Shown: positions 1-5,463 of the stretch, piece by piece
Layout of the letters: each line of letters begins with the position of its first letter
How positions within the stretch are numbered: the stretch's first letter is position 1
Source of the DNA: CAZCDM01 sp964497475
GTDB taxonomy: Bacteria; Planctomycetota; Phycisphaerae; SM23-33
Direction: 5' to 3'
Assembly: GCA_964497475.1 (NCBI GenBank)
Contig: CAZCDM010000149.1
Span: 1-5,703 of the forward strand
Length of the DNA: 5,703 bases
Translations under genes and position numbers: made by a program
Notes under the pieces: generated by a model
The model's input: only the letters and a program-made list of their open reading frames with translations
What the model was told of the DNA's origin: nothing
The model's database searches: none

Positions 1-6
1 GACCCT

Positions 7-813
7 ATGTTTAACATCACCGATAAGAAAATCGTAATCACCGGCGGCGCCGGTGTGCTCGGCAGTGCCATGGCCAAATTTCTCGCCTCCCGCGGGGCCA
101 AGGTCATCGTGGTCGACTACGACGCGATGCGCGCCAACGAAGTCTGCAAGGAAATCGAAGCCGACGGCGGCTTTGCCCTGCCGGTCGAGTGCAACGTTCT
201 CGACCGCAAGCAGATCGACGACGCCTTCCGCTGCGCCGTGGACTCGGTCGGCGAGATCGACGTACTGATCAACGGCGCGGGGGGCAATAAGAAAGAGGCC
301 ACCTGCGTCCCGCCCGAGACGTTCTTCGACCTCGACCCCGAGGCGATGCGATGGGTCTTCGACCTCAACTGCATCGGCACGTTCCTGCCGAGCCAGGTCT
401 TTGGCCGCCACCTCGCCGAACGCGGCCAGGGACAGATCATCAACATCTCCTCGATGAACGCCTTCCGCCCGCTGACCCGCATCGCCGCCTACAGCGGAGC
501 CAAGGCCGCCATCAGCAACTTCACCCAGTGGCTGGCCGTCTACATGTGCCAGAACCACTCCACCGACATCCGCGTCAACGCCATCGCGCCGGGCTTCTTC
601 CTGACCGATCAGAACCGCTTCCTGCTGACCGAGGAAGACGGCTCGCTGACCGCCCGCGGCCAGCAGATCATCGACCACACCCCGATGGGCCGCTTCGGCG
701 AGCCGGACGAACTGCTCGGCACGCTGATCTGGCTGATCAGCGACGCCGCCCGGTTCGTCACCGGCGTGGTCGTGCCCGTCGATGGCGGGTTCAACGCCTA
801 CTCCGGCGTGTAA
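7..813 (+). CDS. uxuB: SDR-family D-mannonate oxidoreductase (fructuronate reductase)
   Basis: Probably interconverts D-mannonate and D-fructuronate with NAD(H) in the cytoplasm, a step of hexuronate (glucuronate) catabolism. The 268-residue protein is a complete classical short-chain dehydrogenase. It has the cofactor motif TGGAGVLG at 12-19, NGAGG at 89-93, the structural/catalytic Asn121, Ser149, and the Tyr162-x3-Lys166 pair, with PG at 195-196. Asp37 at the end of the second beta strand favours NAD over NADP. Several stretches match my memory of the Bacillus YjmF/UxuB-type SDR: FFDLD at 106-110, SSMNAF at 148-153, SNFTQWLAV at 170-178, TPMGRFGE at 225-232 and the C-terminus AYSGV. This enzyme is unrelated to the long-chain UxuB of E. 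coli. ATG at 7 gives the usual short N-terminus, but only six upstream bases are visible and the frame stays open there, so the start and any ribosome binding site are unconfirmed. A uxuA-like mannonate dehydratase upstream would be expected but is outside the window. SDR membership is near certain; the exact substrate is likely but inferred. Confidence 0.85.
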   Translation: MFNITDKKIVITGGAGVLGSAMAKFLASRGAKVIVVDYDAMRANEVCKEIEADGGFALPVECNVLDRKQIDDAFRCAVDSVGEIDVLINGAGGNKKEATCVPPETFFDLDPEAMRWVFDLNCIGTFLPSQVFGRHLAERGQGQIINISSMNAFRPLTRIAAYSGAKAAISNFTQWLAVYMCQNHSTDIRVNAIAPGFFLTDQNRFLLTEEDGSLTARGQQIIDHTPMGRFGEPDELLGTLIWLISDAARFVTGVVVPVDGGFNAYSGV

Positions 814-838
814 CGCACCGCCCTGTTCCGCGCAATAC

Positions 839-878
839 AGCAGCCACCGGGCCCGGGTCCGGTGGCTGCTTTGGTTTC
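839..878 (+). terminator. Rho-independent terminator after the SDR gene
   Basis: A perfect 12-bp inverted repeat pairs 839-850 (AGCAGCCACCGG) with 859-870 (CCGGTGGCTGCT) around an 8-base loop. TTTGGTTT follows on the plus strand. It starts 25 bases after the dehydrogenase stop codon and ends before the stop of the convergent sigma gene. The stem could also slow transcripts arriving from the sigma gene, but there is no T run on that side, so plus-strand use is favoured. Confidence 0.85.
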
Positions 879-893
879 CGACGGCTGTACTGC

Positions 894-1835
894 TCAGGCC
901 ACGAGGTAATGCTCGTCCAGGGCGTGGCGGATTTTCTGCAGGGCGAGATTCTGGATCTGCCGGACGCGCTCGTTGGTCAGGCCGACAACCTGGCCGACCT
1001 GGGCGAGAGTACGGCCCTTCTCGCCGCTGCCAAGGGCAAAGCGTTCGATCACAACGGCCCGTTCGGTCTCGGTCAGCCGGGCCTTGTTGAGCACGATGAT
1101 CTCGCGGAGCGATTCGACCGAATCGTCGCGCTGCATCTCGTGGCGGCGGACGTCATAGTCGCTGCGTTCCAGGTCGGGATCGTACTCGGTGGGGAAGTGC
1201 TGGCGGTAGCGGCCGGTCTTGGTGGCCAGGCGGTTGAAGCTCTTGAGGATGGCCCGGCAGGCGTATGTGGAGAACTTGAAGCCGCGGTCGGCGTCGAACT
1301 TTTCGATGGCCCGCAGCAACGCCATATTGCCCTCGGAGATCATCTCGGCGAACTCGACGTTGGGAATGCGGGTCCGCTTGGCCATGGCCAGCACGAGCGC
1401 CATGTTCGCCTGGGTCAGCAGGGCGCGGTTTTCCATGACGCGCTTCTGCCAGAGCACCATCTGCTTGGCACGGGCGGCCGACTTGCGTCGCTGCTGGGCA
1501 GTGACGAGCTTGGCCAGGCGGTAGCAGGCGTAGTTGTAACGCAGGAAGAGTTCCTGCTCCTGGGCTTTGGTGAGTTTCGTACGCGAACGGTTGGGCCAGC
1601 GGAGCTGGTCTTCGTCGTCGCTGTAGGCGGTCCACTGCGGGGTCTCGATCTCCATGGCGTCGGGGCCGAAGAAGCGGGCCTCGGCCTGGTCGGTCTCGAA
1701 GACATCATTGTGCACCCAGTCAACTTCCTCGGGGATGCGGCTGTATACGTCTCGCTCGGCGGAGGTGAGATCAGCGAGATGGGCTGACACTGAATGCTGC
1801 CTTCGGCTGGCGATCTTGGTGGTCTGATTGTTCAT
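894..1835 (-). CDS. Sigma-70 family RNA polymerase sigma factor, noncanonical
   Basis: Directs RNA polymerase to a set of promoters; the target genes are unknown. The protein has 313 residues. The first ~85 are charged, with no recognised domain. Residues ~86-135 resemble the helical region 1.2/2.1 approach. Region 2 spans ~135-205, with EFAEMISEGNMALLRAIEKF at 161-180 and FSTYACRAI at 188-196. Residues ~208-250 are a polar linker where a classical region 3 would be. Region 4 spans ~250-305, with LTETER at 254-259 and the helix-turn-helix TLAQVGQVVGLTNERVRQIQ at 276-295. The region 2.3 aromatic pair of housekeeping sigma factors (E. coli W433/W434) is Arg194-Ala195 here, while the equivalents of F427, T429 and Y430 are kept (F188, T190, Y191). 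It is therefore larger than ECF sigmas but not RpoD. I recall similar proteins in Planctomycetota. The ATG start has AAAGGA nine bases upstream. No anti-sigma gene is adjacent. Confidence 0.93.
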   Translation of the reverse strand: MNNQTTKIASRRQHSVSAHLADLTSAERDVYSRIPEEVDWVHNDVFETDQAEARFFGPDAMEIETPQWTAYSDDEDQLRWPNRSRTKLTKAQEQELFLRYNYACYRLAKLVTAQQRRKSAARAKQMVLWQKRVMENRALLTQANMALVLAMAKRTRIPNVEFAEMISEGNMALLRAIEKFDADRGFKFSTYACRAILKSFNRLATKTGRYRQHFPTEYDPDLERSDYDVRRHEMQRDDSVESLREIIVLNKARLTETERAVVIERFALGSGEKGRTLAQVGQVVGLTNERVRQIQNLALQKIRHALDEHYLVA

Positions 1836-1844
1836 TGCCTGGAT

Positions 1845-1850
1845 TCCTTT
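1845..1850 (-). promoter_or_regulatory. Ribosome binding site of the sigma factor gene
   Basis: On the minus strand AAAGGA lies nine bases before the ATG at 1835. It fixes that ATG as the start in preference to later methionines. Confidence 0.7.
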
Positions 1851-1905
1851 CTTGAGTTTCCGTCCGGCAACGGCTTGTATCCCGGATAAATCATTGATTA
1901 AGCGT

Positions 1906-1933
1906 ATAGTATACTAATCATACTGCAAATCAA
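1906..1933 (-). promoter_or_regulatory. Candidate promoter of the sigma factor gene
   Basis: On the minus strand TTGATT (1928-1933) is followed after 16 bases by TACTAT (1906-1911). An alternative -10, TATACT at 1908-1913, gives a 14-base spacer. The palindrome TAGTATACTA (1907-1916) overlaps the -10 and could be an operator or simply part of an AT-rich promoter. The predicted transcript leader is about 65 bases. The elements fit the consensus only partly (4 of 6 each), so the location is plausible but not certain. Confidence 0.45.
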
Positions 1934-2152
1934 GGACAAATAGTCTAAAGTCGTACATTTTTTGCGCCTATTGTTCGAACGGCCGTGCCCGCCCAGGAGT
2001 TCTCCTGCTGCAACCACTTTTTTTACAGGGTTTAACAAAAGGAGATGCGAGTGAAAAACACCAGAGAGAACGCATGAAAAAAATGCGAAAAAATAGTTTC
2101 CGGGGTTGATTTACAGCGGGAATCGCCGGCTGGGAGGTCTGCGGCGGAGGTG

Positions 2153-2455
2153 CTACTGGTCGGTTTGGGCGGAGGTTTTTTCGTCCTTGGCCTCGTCCCT
2201 GACCTTGCCCTGCCCTGCCAGTCGGGCGGCGATGCGGCGGATAAGCATTTCCTCGCCGCTGCGATTGCCCTCGATAAGATGGCCGAGGAATTGCAGCGCG
2301 TAGCCGCCGACGAACATCGCCCCGGCCAGGATCCACTGCTGGAGGATCAGGAAGATCGGAGCGGCCACGAAGCAGGCCGGTATGCCCACCATGTGCAGCC
2401 AGAAGCTGGTGGGGTTCTGGTGTCGGCTGAGCCAGTTTTCGATCGGTTTAATCAC
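2153..2455 (-). CDS. Mpo1-like (DUF962) small membrane protein
   Basis: A 100-residue protein of the Mpo1-like/DUF962 family. Yeast Mpo1 is an iron-dependent dioxygenase that shortens 2-hydroxy fatty acids by alpha-oxidation; the role of bacterial members is poorly known, so activity here is only inferred. The family signature is clear. RHQNPTSFWLHMVGIP at 11-26 carries His12 and His21, and GYALQFLGHLIEGN at 51-64 carries His59; these histidines are candidate metal ligands. Two hydrophobic segments, roughly 22-38 and 41-60, suggest a membrane hairpin, and residues ~70-100 form a polar, charged tail. The start is GTG: AGGAG lies six bases before it, overlapping the stop codon of the upstream permease, and the next methionine (22) would remove the first motif. 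The nine-base gap to the permease indicates one transcript and probable translational coupling, which links this protein to lipid handling by context. Confidence 0.85.
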   Translation of the reverse strand: MIKPIENWLSRHQNPTSFWLHMVGIPACFVAAPIFLILQQWILAGAMFVGGYALQFLGHLIEGNRSGEEMLIRRIAARLAGQGKVRDEAKDEKTSAQTDQ

Positions 2456-2461
2456 GGTTGG

Positions 2462-2466
2462 CTCCT
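2462..2466 (-). promoter_or_regulatory. Ribosome binding site deciding the GTG start of the Mpo1-like gene
   Basis: AGGAG on the minus strand overlaps the permease TAG stop (2465-2467) and lies six bases before the GTG at 2455. This arrangement suggests that ribosomes finishing the permease can start on the next gene. Confidence 0.75.
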
Positions 2467-3283
2467 AGCCCAGCAGGGCTTCGATGCCCCAGACCATCTC
2501 GATGATGGAGTTGAGCGTCATGCCGAGGAACAGGTCCAGGCCCAGGATGGTCATGCAGCTTGCGACGAAGCTCTCCGTGCAGGCCCGGCCCACGCCGGCC
2601 GCCCCGGGCCGACAGTGAAACCCCTTGTAGCAGCAGACCAGGCTCATGGCCGCTCCGAAGAAGAGGCACTTGATGGGCCCGTAGAAAATGTCGTACGTAT
2701 GGACGCTCTGGGCGGCGTTGGTCCAGAACTCCGAGCCGTTTGCACCGTAGAGGTGTACGCTGGTGACGTACCCGCCGAGGATGCCCATGAAGCTCGCGTA
2801 GAGCGCCAGCAGCGGTATCAGCAGCATGCAGGCCAGGAACCGTGGCACGACGAGCGTGCGGATCGGGTCGGCCCCCATGGCCCGCAGGGCGTCGATCTGC
2901 TCGGTGACGCGCATCGTGCCCAGCTCGGCCGTCAGCCCCCCGCCAACCCGCCCGGCCAGCATTACCCCGGCCAGCACCGGCCCGAGTTCCCGCAGCACCG
3001 AGAGGTTCACGATCGTGCCCATGCGGGAGATCATGCCGATGGCCTTGAACTGCTGGACCGTCTGGACAGCCAGCACCGCGCCGACAAACGCGCCGGTCAC
3101 CATCACCACCGGGACCGACCGCGAGCCGATCTCGAAAAACTGCTGGGCGATGGCCCGCCAGTGATGCCCGTGAGCGATCACCGAGGGAATCCATCGGATG
3201 GCCCGGCCGGAAAAGCGGCAGAAATCCCCGAAGGAGTCGACCCACCCGGTGACCCGGGCGCCGAGTTGTGCGACGGCCTGCAT
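2465..3283 (-). CDS. mlaE: MlaE-family lipid ABC transporter permease
   Basis: Inner-membrane permease of the MlaE/YrbE type, which with an MlaF-like ATPase and an MCE protein (MlaD) moves phospholipids or other lipids between membranes. From ATG 3283 the protein has 272 residues, usual for the family. EIGSRSVPVV (51-60) leads into the first membrane segment with GAFVGAVLAVQ (64-74). The family hallmark spans 98-140, with RELGPVLAGVMLAGRVGG (98-115), ELGTMRVTEQIDAL (120-133) and GADP (137-140). Hydrophobic helices follow at about 145-178, 200-220 and 240-265. Residues 206-243 hold six cysteines around CCYKGFHCRPGAAGVGRA (217-234). The frame stays open to a GTG at 3430, but those 49 extra residues do not look like the family and would cross the hairpin and T run at 3377-3406, so ATG 3283 is preferred. 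No clear Shine-Dalgarno precedes it. It is co-transcribed with the Mpo1-like gene; no MlaF or MlaD gene is in the window. Confidence 0.9.
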   Translation of the reverse strand: MQAVAQLGARVTGWVDSFGDFCRFSGRAIRWIPSVIAHGHHWRAIAQQFFEIGSRSVPVVMVTGAFVGAVLAVQTVQQFKAIGMISRMGTIVNLSVLRELGPVLAGVMLAGRVGGGLTAELGTMRVTEQIDALRAMGADPIRTLVVPRFLACMLLIPLLALYASFMGILGGYVTSVHLYGANGSEFWTNAAQSVHTYDIFYGPIKCLFFGAAMSLVCCYKGFHCRPGAAGVGRACTESFVASCMTILGLDLFLGMTLNSIIEMVWGIEALLG

Positions 3284-3376
3284 GCATGCGTTGTAGCCGG
3301 ACGGGGCGGAAAAGTCAACGCAGCGGCCTAACGCAGGGCCCCCGCGGCCGGGACAAGAGGCCCAAACCAGGGGCGC

Positions 3377-3406
3377 AAAAAAATGGCCCCGATCGGGCGA
3401 CGGGCC
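3377..3406 (-). terminator. Hairpin with T7 tail between fhs and the permease
   Basis: On the minus strand GGGCC (3402-3406) can pair with GGCCC (3385-3389), or more compactly GCCC (3395-3398) with GGGC (3386-3389) around a five-base loop. A single base and seven T residues (3377-3383) follow directly. The site lies 137 bases after the fhs stop and 94 bases before the permease start. It could end fhs transcripts or act as an attenuator in a permease leader. Confidence 0.6.
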
Positions 3407-3470
3407 CTCAGGCCAGTCCGTCCTACTCACGCCTCCGTAATTCCGGTTTCGGGCTTAGCCCCATGGCGTG
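3403..3470 (-). other. Potentially structured RNA segment ahead of the permease
   Basis: On the minus strand CACGCC (3465-3470) and GGCGTG (3428-3433) form a closing stem around GGGC-TAA-GCCC (3451-3461) and a short CCG/CGG hairpin (3434-3445), a three-way-junction shape. A further hairpin pairs GGCC (3411-3414) with GGCC (3403-3406), bases that the downstream terminator stem also needs. I do not recognise a known riboswitch family in it. GC-rich DNA yields such stems by chance, so this is tentative. Confidence 0.3.
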
Positions 3471-3542
3471 GTTGCGGGGTCACTTCTTATCTCATTGTAT
3501 ACATCGCCAACGCGGGCAGGCGACTGAAACAGAAAATTCCGA

Positions 3543-5351
3543 TCAATACATTCCCACCACATTGCCCTCGTCGTCGAGGTCGATGGCCAGGAAGGCCGGC
3601 TTGCTCGGCAGCCCGGGCATGATACGCATGGCCCCGGCCAGGGGGTACAAAAAGCCCGCCCCCGCCGAGGCACGCACCTCGCGAATCGGCACGGAAAAGC
3701 CGCGCGGCACGCCCTTGCGCAGCGGATCGTGCGAGAGGGAAAGGTGCGTCTTGGCCATGCAGATCGGCAGGTTGCCCAGGCCGATCTTTTCGTAGATGGC
3801 GATCTGCTTCTCGGCCAGCGGCTCGTAGGTCACGCCGTCGGCGAGGTAGATTTTCGTCGCGATGGCTTCGATCTTCTCTTTGATCGAGGCCGAGTCGGGA
3901 TAGAGCAGTTTAAAGTCTTTTGGCTGCTCGCAGGCGGCGACGACAGCTTCGGCAAGCTCGACGGCGCCCTTGCCGCCCTCGGCCCAGTGGCGGGCGACGA
4001 CGGCGGCTTCGGCTCCGCTGTCGGCAGCGGCCTGGCGGACGAGTTCGACCTCGGCGTCGGTATCGGTCGGGAAGGCGTTGACGGCCACAACCACCGGAAT
4101 GCCGAACGACCGGGCGATTTCAATATGCCGCTGGAGGTTGCAGACGCCAGCTTCCAGCAGCGGGAGGTTCTCGCTGGTGTAAGCTTCGTCGAGGGTCTTG
4201 CCCGGCGTGACCTTCGGCCCGCCGCCGTGCATCTTCAGGGCGCGAATCGTCGCCACGAGCACGACGCAGTCTGGCACGAGGCCTGAAGCGCGACACTTGA
4301 TGTCGAAGAACTTTTCCATGCCGATGTCCGACCCGAAGCCGCTCTCGGTGACGACGTAGTCGGCCAACTTCAGGGCCATGCGGTCGGCGACGATGGAGCT
4401 GTTGCCGTGGGCGATATTCGCGAAGGGCCCGGCGTGGACGAAGACGGGCTGGCCCTCGATGGTCTGGCTGAGGTTGGGCTTGAGGGCGTCCTTCATCAGC
4501 ACCATCATCGCGCCGGCACAGCCGATGTCCTCGGCGGTGACGGGCTGGCCGTCTTTGTTCATGGCCACGATGATGCGCCCGAGACGCTGGCGCATGTCGG
4601 CCTGACTGGTGGCCAGGGCGAGAATGGCCATGACCTCGCTGGCCACGGTGATGTCAAAGCCGGTCGTCCGCCGGGGGCCGTCCTGCCATTTTTCGCCCAG
4701 GCCGATCTCGATACTGCGCAGGGCGGCGTCATTGATGTCGACAACGCGCCGCCAGGTGATGGTCTCGGGGTCGATGTTCAGACGCGGCAGGTCCGTCGCG
4801 GCCCAGGTTTCGTCATCGGCGTGGGCTTCGTGCTTGATGCGGGCGTCGATGGCGGCAGCCAGGAGGTTATTGGCGATCGAGACGGCGTGGAGGTCGCCGG
4901 TCAGGTGGAGGTTGAACTCCTCCATGGGGATGACCTGGCTGTAGCCCCCGCCGGCGGCACCGCCCTTGATGCCGAAGGTTGGCCCCATGCTCGACTGGCG
5001 GATGCAGAGGAAGGGATTTTTGCCGATGCAGCCCAGGGCCTGGGTCAGCCCGACGGAGGTTGTCGTCTTGCCCTCGCCCAGCGGCGTGGGGGTAATGGCC
5101 GTCACGTCGATGTACTTGCCGTTGGGCGCATCGGCCAGGCGGTCCAGCAGGGAGAGCTTGACCTTGGCCTTGACGTCGCCGTAGGGCTCGATTTCTTCCG
5201 GCGCGATGCCGGCGGCGGCGGCGATGGCGGAAATGGGCTGCGGGGTCGAGGCTTTGGAGATATCGATGTCAGACGGCACGGCGGGCATGGCGGAAATGGG
5301 CTGCGGGGTCGAGGCTTTGGAGATATCGATGTCAGACGGCACGGCGGGCAT
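3543..5351 (-). CDS. fhs: Formate--tetrahydrofolate ligase (10-formyl-THF synthetase)
   Basis: Joins formate to tetrahydrofolate using ATP, giving 10-formyl-THF for purine synthesis, initiator tRNA formylation or the methyl branch of one-carbon metabolism; cytoplasmic. The frame from ATG 5351 has 602 residues. The nucleotide-binding loop is TPTPLGEGKTTTSVGL (88-103), the family signature GIKGGAAGGGY is at 127-137, and the second signature VATIRALKMHGG is at 366-377. Arg118 in IRQSSMGPTFG and Trp456 in HWAEGGKG match conserved active-site surroundings, and the C-terminus has MPGLP at 578-582. The family is usually near 560 residues. The excess comes partly from a short insert around 170-190 and from an exact 21-residue duplication at the N-terminus (residues 1-21 repeated as 22-42). 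The second copy aligns with the normal family N-terminus (VPSDI). GGAG lies six bases before ATG 5351, but no such site precedes ATG 5288, which would give 581 residues, so the longer form is likely made. The gene appears monocistronic, with its own promoter. Confidence 0.97.
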   Translation of the reverse strand: MPAVPSDIDISKASTPQPISAMPAVPSDIDISKASTPQPISAIAAAAGIAPEEIEPYGDVKAKVKLSLLDRLADAPNGKYIDVTAITPTPLGEGKTTTSVGLTQALGCIGKNPFLCIRQSSMGPTFGIKGGAAGGGYSQVIPMEEFNLHLTGDLHAVSIANNLLAAAIDARIKHEAHADDETWAATDLPRLNIDPETITWRRVVDINDAALRSIEIGLGEKWQDGPRRTTGFDITVASEVMAILALATSQADMRQRLGRIIVAMNKDGQPVTAEDIGCAGAMMVLMKDALKPNLSQTIEGQPVFVHAGPFANIAHGNSSIVADRMALKLADYVVTESGFGSDIGMEKFFDIKCRASGLVPDCVVLVATIRALKMHGGGPKVTPGKTLDEAYTSENLPLLEAGVCNLQRHIEIARSFGIPVVVAVNAFPTDTDAEVELVRQAAADSGAEAAVVARHWAEGGKGAVELAEAVVAACEQPKDFKLLYPDSASIKEKIEAIATKIYLADGVTYEPLAEKQIAIYEKIGLGNLPICMAKTHLSLSHDPLRKGVPRGFSVPIREVRASAGAGFLYPLAGAMRIMPGLPSKPAFLAIDLDDEGNVVGMY

Positions 5352-5356
5352 GGCGG
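5224..5356. repeat. Perfect 63-bp tandem duplication at the fhs 5' end
   Basis: Bases 5224-5286 and 5287-5349 are identical by direct comparison, and 5350-5356 match the first seven bases of a third unit. The unit is 21 codons long, so the frame is kept, and it carries the fhs start codon and the next 20 codons. The absence of any base difference suggests a very recent slippage or unequal recombination event, or an assembly artefact. The seven-base match is a plausible site of misalignment. Confidence 0.95.
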
Positions 5357-5357
5357 G

Positions 5358-5361
5358 CTCC
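5358..5361 (-). promoter_or_regulatory. Ribosome binding site of fhs (upstream start)
   Basis: GGAG on the minus strand lies six bases before ATG 5351. The duplicate ATG at 5288 is preceded by CCCATTTCCGCC and has no Shine-Dalgarno match. The upstream ATG is therefore the better-supported start. Confidence 0.65.
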
Positions 5362-5384
5362 GTGTTTCAGCGCGAGCCGCCGGC

Positions 5385-5414
5385 CGTTACGCACGGCAGT
5401 GCAGCCACGCAACG
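5385..5414 (-). other. Hairpin at the predicted 5' end of fhs mRNA
   Basis: On the minus strand CGTTGCGT can pair with GCGTAACG through eight pairs, two of them G-U. An inner GGC/GCC pairs across a two-base bulge around the loop TGCACT. The hairpin begins about one base after the predicted transcription start. Such 5'-terminal stems often stabilise mRNA; a regulatory role is not shown. Confidence 0.35.
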
Positions 5415-5421
5415 GGCGCGC

Positions 5422-5450
5422 ATTGTAGCGACCGACCCGGGGCGTAGCAA
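5422..5450 (-). promoter_or_regulatory. Promoter of fhs
   Basis: On the minus strand TTGCTA (5445-5450) and TACAAT (5422-5427) are separated by exactly 17 bases. They match the sigma-70 consensus at 4 of 6 and 5 of 6 positions. Transcription would begin near 5415, giving a leader of about 65 bases. The element sits in the gap between the stop codon of the upstream gene (5464) and fhs. Confidence 0.6.
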
Positions 5451-5463
5451 TACTGCAATCCCA

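Larger units (their letters stand above)
1836..2152. other. Gene-free AT-rich intergenic region, 317 bases
   Basis: This gap separates the Mpo1-like gene from the sigma gene, both on the minus strand. It holds the sigma ribosome binding site and candidate promoter (1906-1933), and the 10-bp palindrome TAGTATACTA at 1907-1916. It also holds a 6-bp inverted repeat CAGGAG/CTCCTG at 1994-2007, a T7 run at 2018-2024, and a CGCAT/ATGCG hairpin with an A-rich loop at 2071-2087. Base composition is clearly more AT-rich than in the genes. I see no convincing protein gene; reading frames crossing it are short or are shadows of neighbouring genes. No clear GC-rich terminator stem directly followed by a T run was found for the Mpo1-like gene, although T runs occur on the minus strand at 2088-2093 and 2077-2083. 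Confidence 0.7.

Noticed and set aside
351..1787. 478-codon open frame on the plus strand
   Set aside because: It overlaps the dehydrogenase in another frame and runs antisense to the sigma factor. The first part is an Arg/Pro/His-rich frame-shift product. GC-rich codon bias leaves such frames open.
1994..2024. CAGGAG/CTCCTG inverted repeat followed by a T7 run as a plus-strand terminator
   Set aside because: The two-base loop is too tight, ten bases separate the stem from the T run, and no plus-strand gene lies directly upstream.
1968..2336. 122-codon minus-strand frame covering part of the intergenic gap
   Set aside because: It is a shifted frame through the Mpo1-like gene with an Arg/Pro-rich low-complexity translation. 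The Mpo1-like frame has the family motifs and a good ribosome binding site.
2150..3331. 393-codon open frame on the plus strand
   Set aside because: It is antisense to the permease and Mpo1-like genes, which show clear family motifs. Its own translation is rich in His, Asp and Pro and has no recognisable domain.
3284..3430. 49-residue N-terminal extension of the permease from GTG 3430
   Set aside because: The residues do not resemble an MlaE N-terminus, the Shine-Dalgarno-like GGAGG sits only one base from the GTG, and the extension would be read through the hairpin and T run at 3377-3406.
4407..5447. 346-codon open frame on the plus strand
   Set aside because: It is antisense to fhs. Its Gly/Asp/Val-rich translation is the usual reverse complement of a GC-rich gene, and it only includes the 63-bp repeat because fhs does.
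5352..5463. THF or ZTP riboswitch in front of fhs
   Set aside because: These classes are known near folate genes, but the leader is only about 65 bases and I could not find their conserved core sequences.
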